Assembly: GCA_934476675.1 (NCBI GenBank)
Contig: CAKSOE010000008.1
Span: 1 to 64,000, forward strand
Origin: an uncultured Clostridia bacterium
GTDB lineage: Bacteria; Bacillota; Clostridia; UBA1381
Reading direction: 5' to 3'
Length of the DNA: 64,000 bases
Shown here in pieces: positions 59,573-64,000 of this stretch. The notes beneath the pieces were generated by a model that was given only the letters and a program-made list of their open reading frames with translations, searched no databases and was not told the origin of the DNA. Every line of letters begins with the position of its first letter. The first letter of the stretch is position 1. The translations under genes were made by a program, and so were the position numbers.

Positions 59573-60706
59573 TCAGCGATTACTTGTTATTTTAGCAATA
59601 CTGTCTGTATATTTTCTGTAATCAAAGTATGTTTCGGCAGTATTTCTTGCGTTTTCACGCAAGAACATATAATCCGAGGCTTTTAGTTTTATAATCTCAC
59701 TCAGCACATCGGAAATTTTGTTTTTTTCGGAAATAACGAAGCCATTAATTCCGTTTTTTACATACAATCCTATGTCGCCCGTGTTGTTTGTTATAACCGG
59801 TGTACCGACGGCAAAGCTTTCACCTAACTTAGTAGGGAAACCGGCAGCAGACGATCTCCTTTGAGGACGCATAAAAAACAAATAATCCGTACTTTCCAAA
59901 ATATTATTAACCTCATTCTGAGGTATTCTGCCATGGACAAAAATACAGTTACGCGTTTTTTCGAGAAGATTTATTTGTCCCGATATATTCGTTAAAATCT
60001 CTTTTTCCGATGGCCCGTATATGTGAAATTCAATGTTATTGGCAAATTCTTCATTTTCAGCAAGGCAGCTTATCATAGGATACAGCAGTTCTTTTCCGTT
60101 TCCCAGGCTTCCCGTATATGAAATAATGATTTTTTCGCCCTTATTCCTCCGGCTGAACGTAGTATTTTCCACGTCAAGAATTGTAGGAATTCTAACCGAA
60201 GATACACCTAAAGCTTTGTTATGTTCATCAAGCAGTCTGCTTATTGATATAAAACCGTCCGCTTTCCTGAAGCTATGGCCGATCATCCAATCGTTTCTGA
60301 TATAATCGATATTTAATTTCCCCAATTTAAAACTGCTGTAATCATACCATTCGCAATTCTCAACAATATATTTAATCTTATTTTTCTTACAAAATTCAGA
60401 AAGCATATTAAATCGTTCAAATCTTGCATTAGCAATTAAACAATCAACTTTATTTTTCTTAATGTAGTCATTCAATCGCTTTAAACACCGATATGGGGCA
60501 ATTCTCCTGTGTAAAAAGGTCATATTATCATAAATGTATTCATATGAAAAAGACTTGCAATCGGCATTAAAGACCGTTGTATTATAATCAGCGATCACAT
60601 GAACATTATGTCCTGCAAGCTCAAGAAGCTTATATATGTTTCTTGCTCTCATAGAAGATGCGGAACCATAAGGAAAAGGAAAGCAAACTACAAATACTAT
60701 ATTCAT
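59573..60706 (-). CDS. Glycosyltransferase, GT4-like
   Basis: The 377-aa protein has CFPFPYGSASSMRARNIYKLLEL at the N-terminus (GT4 acceptor side, Gly loop), IIISYTGSLGNGKELLYPMISCL in the middle, and FPTKLGESFAVGTPVITNNTGDIG, the GT4 nucleotide-sugar motif, in the C-terminal half. One sugar of the repeat. Overlaps the upstream GT by 4 nt. Confidence 0.85.
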   Translation of the reverse strand: MNIVFVVCFPFPYGSASSMRARNIYKLLELAGHNVHVIADYNTTVFNADCKSFSYEYIYDNMTFLHRRIAPYRCLKRLNDYIKKNKVDCLIANARFERFNMLSEFCKKNKIKYIVENCEWYDYSSFKLGKLNIDYIRNDWMIGHSFRKADGFISISRLLDEHNKALGVSSVRIPTILDVENTTFSRRNKGEKIIISYTGSLGNGKELLYPMISCLAENEEFANNIEFHIYGPSEKEILTNISGQINLLEKTRNCIFVHGRIPQNEVNNILESTDYLFFMRPQRRSSAAGFPTKLGESFAVGTPVITNNTGDIGLYVKNGINGFVISEKNKISDVLSEIIKLKASDYMFLRENARNTAETYFDYRKYTDSIAKITSNR

Positions 60707-61773
60707 ATGTCCGACCCTCCGTTATCTATCAGCGTATACCACATCTTAATTACTTTTTCTTTTTTATAATCTGACGCTTTATTAATTGCATTATTTTTCA
60801 GTTTAGTCCGTAATTCATCATTTTCTAACACTTTAAATATTGCCGATATCATATCTTCCCTCGATTTGACAGGAACCAGAATCCCGTTTTCGCCGCTTTC
60901 TATATATTCATCAGATCCTGCGCAGGTGGTTGAAATACACGGCAATCCCATCATCATTGCCTCCAAAAGTGCATTTGACAGTCCCTCATAATCAGAAGAC
61001 AGAACAAACAGCTCCGCATCTGATATTTTTTCATGAATGTTTAATACATTACCCATAAAATGGACGTAATTATCCGCCTCCAAGGTATGTGTATATTCCT
61101 CAAGCTCCTCTCTCATATTTCCTTCGCCGTAAATAAATAATTGTACATAAGGAAGCGATTTATGAACTTCAACCGCTGAGTCAATCAATAATTTATGGTT
61201 TTTTTGAGGCATAAGCCGCCCGACCGAAACAATTTTTCCTTTAACAGGTGTTCCCGCGCAACATTCAACCGATATAGGATTTGTGATAATATATGTATTT
61301 TTAAGTCGGCGCTTTTCAAAGTAGCCCTCTGCACGTTTTGTCTGAAACACAACAGCATCTGCTTTCGGGTAGAGCCAATATGTAAGCATGTCAACCAATT
61401 TTGATCTTCCGTCGGAGTACGGGTCATTGCGTTCGGAAACAATGATACGCTCTTTAAGTCCCAAACAGGCGAGCTGAACAATAATATTTATACGCGCAAC
61501 AAACGATAAAATTACATCAGGTTTTTCGTTTTTCACCAATTTTCTGATTCCGAAAATCCAATTCGGAATATGTTTTAACCTTGATGAGGTTTTCCCCGAT
61601 AAGTCAACAATTTTAATTTTATCGGAAAGCCGATAATCTACACTATTCGATAGCAGCATACAAACTGAAACGTCCCAGCCTCTTTCGGCTAAATCATTTG
61701 ATATAATGGATATTACTCTTTCGGCTCCTCCGCGAGACATACTGCCTATAAAAATTAAAATCTTTTTGCTCAT
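60703..61773 (-). CDS. Glycosyltransferase, GT4 family
   Basis: The 356-aa protein is the clearest GT4 here. IGSMSRGGAERVISIISNDLAERGW (GT4 N-terminal), VSVGRLMPQKNHKLLIDSA near 187, LFIYGEGNMREELEEY, and SDYEGLSNALLEAMMMGLPCISTTCAGSDEYIE with the E-x7-E motif. It probably transfers a hexose or hexosamine. It lies 4 nt into its neighbour's start and follows the decayed region at 61774-62417. Confidence 0.92.
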   Translation of the reverse strand: MSKKILIFIGSMSRGGAERVISIISNDLAERGWDVSVCMLLSNSVDYRLSDKIKIVDLSGKTSSRLKHIPNWIFGIRKLVKNEKPDVILSFVARINIIVQLACLGLKERIIVSERNDPYSDGRSKLVDMLTYWLYPKADAVVFQTKRAEGYFEKRRLKNTYIITNPISVECCAGTPVKGKIVSVGRLMPQKNHKLLIDSAVEVHKSLPYVQLFIYGEGNMREELEEYTHTLEADNYVHFMGNVLNIHEKISDAELFVLSSDYEGLSNALLEAMMMGLPCISTTCAGSDEYIESGENGILVPVKSREDMISAIFKVLENDELRTKLKNNAINKASDYKKEKVIKMWYTLIDNGGSDI

Positions 61774-61955
61774 AATTAACGCCCACCCTTGTAAACACTA
61801 TCTTCGTATATTTTTTCCATACATTCATGCACAACCTCTTTGGAAAATCCCTTAATTTTAAAAGCATTATATTTCCCCATTGAAGATAAATCCATATTCA
61901 TAATCCGTTTAACGGCGTTTTCAGCGCAAGCTTTTTTAATCTTTGGTAATTGCCT
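61774..61955 (-). pseudogene. Glycosyltransferase C-terminal remnant
   Basis: Between the GT4 start at 61773 and the broken epimerase, the minus-strand frame reads ENAVKRIMNMDLSSMGKYN, then FKIKGFSKEVVHECMEKIYE, ending in a stop at about 61777. This looks like the end of a GT4-type glycosyltransferase (C-terminal helix pair) with no start and no catalytic part. It joins without a gap to the epimerase remnant, so a deletion joined two gene pieces. Confidence 0.55.
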
Positions 61956-62417
61956 TTACAGCCGTTTCCATATACTGGGTCTCAAAATTGCAACCTTGAA
62001 AGCCTCATCCTCAATTTTTTCAATTTCAATATCAGCCAACAGCTTGGATTTACCATAATTACTTTTTGGGTTCGGCTTGGTTGATTGAGTTATAATCCCC
62101 TTATTTATTCCAAAAACACTCATACTGCTCAGCAGAACAAATTGTTTTATTCCCGATTCCTTTGCTTTTTTCGCAGTTTCAATTGCCAAATCTTTGTTGA
62201 CCTCATAATAAAGGTGTGCGTTTTCTTTTGTTTCTTTTTGATGCGCAATTCCGGCAACATGAAAAACAACATCATATAATGAAAAATCCTTTTGCCTCCA
62301 TGAACCGTCAATCATATCGACGGTATCAGTCTCATAGTCCTCATACTTCTGCATATATTTTGCAAAGGAAGTACCTATATAACTGCCGGCGCCGGTAATA
62401 AGTATTTTTTCATCCAT
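61956..62417 (-). pseudogene. NAD-dependent epimerase/reductase, frameshifted and truncated
   Basis: The open frame gives 153 aa with SDR segments ITGAGSYIGTSFAKYM (near 7), VAGIAHQKETKEN and LLSSMSVFG, then SNYGKSKLLAD (catalytic Tyr/Lys). It ends in a stop after RPSIWKRL, where family members continue RP(x)VYGxGCKGNYQRL. The same text continues in another frame (YGNGCKGNYQRLKKLALKTPL), so about 2 nt are missing in an AT repeat near 61975. Soon afterwards it stops and joins a glycosyltransferase tail. The relatives are reductases or epimerases paired with initiating transferases (WbpV-like). Its start overlaps the transferase gene by 8 nt. Confidence 0.75.
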
Positions 62418-63045
62418 GTATGGCCTCTTTTTTTATGTTTTCCTCTGCCACACCCTCAACAACACCTTCATGCTTTAATACCTTTGTTATTGTGCCGAAA
62501 AAGCATCTTAAATCCATGGTGAACGCTGCAAAACCGCCCGTATTCAGTTTTTCTGTGTACTCCCCGTCGAATTTTGCCTTTATATCAATAGGCAGTTCAT
62601 CACGACCGTTTATCTGTGCCCAGCCTGTTAATCCCGGTTTGATAGCATTCGCCCCGTATTTATCGCGTTCAGCAATCAAATCGTCCTGATTCCAAAGAGC
62701 GGGACGCGGGCCGATAATTGACATTTTCCCAAAAAGTATATCAAAGATTTGCGGCAGTTCATCTATGCTGTAAAGACGAAGAATGTGCCCGACTCTTGTT
62801 ATGTACTGTTTGGGATTATCAAGCAAATGAGTCGGAATGTCGGGCGCATCCATTTTCATACTTCTGAATTTATGAAGCCAGAATATTTTTTTATTTTTGC
62901 CGATTCTCTTTTGCTTAAAGAAAACCGGACCGGGATTATCAATATATATTAATGCCCCAACAATAATGAAAATAGGTAATAAAATTATAGCGCCTAAGAA
63001 TGACAGCACAAAATCCATCGCTCGTTTAATAATGTTTTTATACAT
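62410..63045 (-). CDS. Initiating sugar-phosphate transferase (PglC/WcaJ-type polyprenyl-phosphate transferase)
   Basis: The 211-aa protein has one membrane segment (FVLSFLGAIILLPIFIIVGALI, about 12-33) and the small catalytic domain. Motifs: NPGPVFFKQKRIGKNKKIFWLHKFRSM, SIDELPQIFDILFGKMSIIGPRP and KPGLTGWAQINGRDELP. This is the monotopic PGT family; it moves a sugar-1-phosphate to undecaprenyl phosphate, the first step of the repeat unit. The donor is not certain: UDP-sugar (HexNAc or 6-deoxyHexNAc) likely. It lies 24 nt after the acetyltransferase gene stop and overlaps the broken epimerase start. Confidence 0.93.
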   Translation of the reverse strand: MYKNIIKRAMDFVLSFLGAIILLPIFIIVGALIYIDNPGPVFFKQKRIGKNKKIFWLHKFRSMKMDAPDIPTHLLDNPKQYITRVGHILRLYSIDELPQIFDILFGKMSIIGPRPALWNQDDLIAERDKYGANAIKPGLTGWAQINGRDELPIDIKAKFDGEYTEKLNTGGFAAFTMDLRCFFGTITKVLKHEGVVEGVAEENIKKEAIHG

Positions 63046-63069
63046 CTGCCAACTCCTAACATTTCATCT

Positions 63070-63715
63070 TCACGGCATATTATGGCTTTTGGTACTGTGG
63101 TTTAACTGACGGCTTCTCAGCCTTTCGCACTCTTGAACTCTCCTAGTATATTCCGCTCCGTCTCTGATGTACCACGCCTCACTGTCTTTTACCTTATGTG
63201 CCGGTATTCCGGCAACCATACAACTGTCAGGACAATTACTGTTTAAAACAGAATTTGCTCCGACACTCACATAATCCCCAACAGTAATATCCCTAATTAC
63301 TTTTGCCCCGGCAGACAGATAGAAACCATTGCCAATCATTTTATTTCCTGCGGTAATACAGGTCGAGGTATGTAATACGGCGTATTTACCGATTTGATTG
63401 CCGCCCCCAACCACTATTGTTCCGTAATGCGGAATATGCAAACCATAGCCAATATTGTCAAATGAAATAGAGAATCCCAGTTTTAACCCCAGTCTATGGC
63501 TTTTCAACTTATACATTTTCGCAAGGAATCGGCGCCCCCCCATGGGGATAATTGGAATAATAGCTGCACTTTCTGGACATTTTAATGTATTGAAATATGT
63601 AATCCGGAGCAATAAATTCAATTAATTTTTGTTTCAATGATCTTGTAAAAGTACCTGTTCGCATCATATAATCCGCCTTGATATAAAAATCAAGTTCTTT
63701 TTTTGAACGAATCAT
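63070..63715 (-). pseudogene. Serine-acetyltransferase-like O-acetyltransferase with homopolymer frameshift
   Basis: Two overlapping frames together make one 214-aa protein. From ATG 63715 the N-terminal part (IRSKKELDFYIKADYMM, then SRKCSYYSNYPHGG) runs out of frame at 63535-63541. Here the minus strand has seven G. Removing one G joins it to the second frame (RRFLAKMYKLKSHRLGLKLG), which continues as a left-handed beta-helix domain (HYGTIVVGGGNQIG, LHTSTCITAGNK, GAKVIRDITVGD, VAGIPAHKV). It is the CysE/SAT-like family that O-acetylates capsular sugars. It may be phase-variable, genuinely inactive, or a sequencing error. Confidence 0.85.
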
Positions 63716-63895
63716 CTTTTATCATTCCTTTCCCAAAATCCTCTTATTGCGCCTGCATATTTTTTACAAGGTTTGTCCTCACATAGCTTAAAACCAATAA
63801 ATGATTTTCCTGTTCCGGTTCTTTTTTCTTATAAGTTCCCTCCCGATACAGCATAATCGGTATTATACTGTACGCAAAAAAGCCAACATAACTAA
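63716..63895 (-). other. Leader of the capsule operon
   Basis: About 180 nt lie between the promoter and ATG 63715. A 36-codon frame (63744-63854; MLYREGTYKKKEPEQEN at its start) has no ribosome site at its ATG, while a GGGAGGG lies within it, without a usable start after it. I see no JUMPstart sequence, riboswitch or terminator. Confidence 0.4.
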
Positions 63896-63902
63896 CACAT
63901 GA

Positions 63903-63931
63903 ATTATATCACTTTTTTAGAACGCTGTCAA
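63903..63931 (-). promoter_or_regulatory. Perfect sigma-A promoter of the capsule operon
   Basis: On the minus strand, -35 TTGACA (63926-63931), 17-nt spacer and -10 TATAAT (63903-63908). It drives the operon from the acetyltransferase at 63715 to ugd at 42037. The 69 nt from here to the window end show no gene. Confidence 0.92.
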
Positions 63932-64000
63932 TTATTTTTGACCTATTTTGTTAGTTTTTAAAAATTCAGAATATAACAAATCAGACCAACAACTTTCCAA

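Overview
The window is a stretch of a low-to-mid GC, endospore-forming Firmicute, most likely an anaerobic gut-type Clostridia. Evidence: spoVAD/spoVAE and spoIVB sporulation genes, a PdaA-like cortex deacetylase, a formate-THF ligase, an S-layer-homology (SLH) protein, a stalk-domain ('copper amine oxidase N-like') secreted protein, strong AGGAGG-type ribosome sites, TTG/GTG starts and consensus sigma-A promoters. There is no rRNA, CRISPR array, prophage or recognisable IS transposase. One tRNA-Gly sits at the left edge.

Layout. 1-5300 (minus strand): housekeeping genes fhs, tsaE, tsaB, rpiB, then rsmD, coaD and a coiled-coil protein. 5400-7700: two NodB-type polysaccharide deacetylases (one lipoprotein, one membrane-anchored) facing away from each other, and a 52-aa Cys-rich protein. 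7700-12850: a GH38 alpha-mannosidase, an unknown all-helical protein and a divergent AraC regulator. 12830-16820: spoVAE, spoVAD and a large secreted stalk-domain protein. 16890-22650: EamA transporter, rarA, TPR protein, asnS, asnA, DUF896. 22800-31100: a tiny Cys-rich membrane peptide, a YARHG/zinc-ribbon protein, membrane proteins, a flavoprotein, an AI-2E-family permease, an SLH protein, a DUF6514-like protein and spoIVB. 31300-35250: pcrA, a zinc-ribbon protein and a coiled-coil membrane protein, ending in a nested palindromic element. 35250-40270: two more AraC/enzyme pairs (PocR-AraC with an FAD oxidoreductase; AraC with a GH30 glycosidase). 40340-41860: DUF4364 protein and birA.

42037-63931 is a complete-looking minus-strand Wzx/Wzy-type capsule or exopolysaccharide operon. 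It is read from a perfect TTGACA-N17-TATAAT promoter at 63903-63931. It encodes an O-acetyltransferase (frameshifted at a seven-base homopolymer), a PglC-like initiating phosphoglycosyltransferase, a decayed epimerase and glycosyltransferase remnant, four GT4-like glycosyltransferases, a Wzy-like polymerase and a Wzx flippase. Sugar supply genes point to three precursors: UDP-GlcA/UDP-GalA (ugd plus 4-epimerase), UDP-L-FucNAc (FnlA, CapF, CapG types) and a dTDP-4-amino-4,6-dideoxyhexose (RmlA, RmlB, DegT aminotransferase, with no RmlC/RmlD).

The most unusual part is 50878-54388. The sugar aminotransferase is followed, with end-to-end spacing, by an ATP-grasp ligase, a GNAT acetyltransferase and a fold-type-II PLP enzyme. 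I infer a module that attaches a (possibly N-acetylated) amino acid to the 4-amino group of the dideoxy sugar. Other points worth a look are the homopolymer frameshift in the first capsule gene, the capsule pseudogene junction, several unexplained palindromic elements, and three 18-nt-spaced GTGCGC repeats in the leader of the SLH gene.
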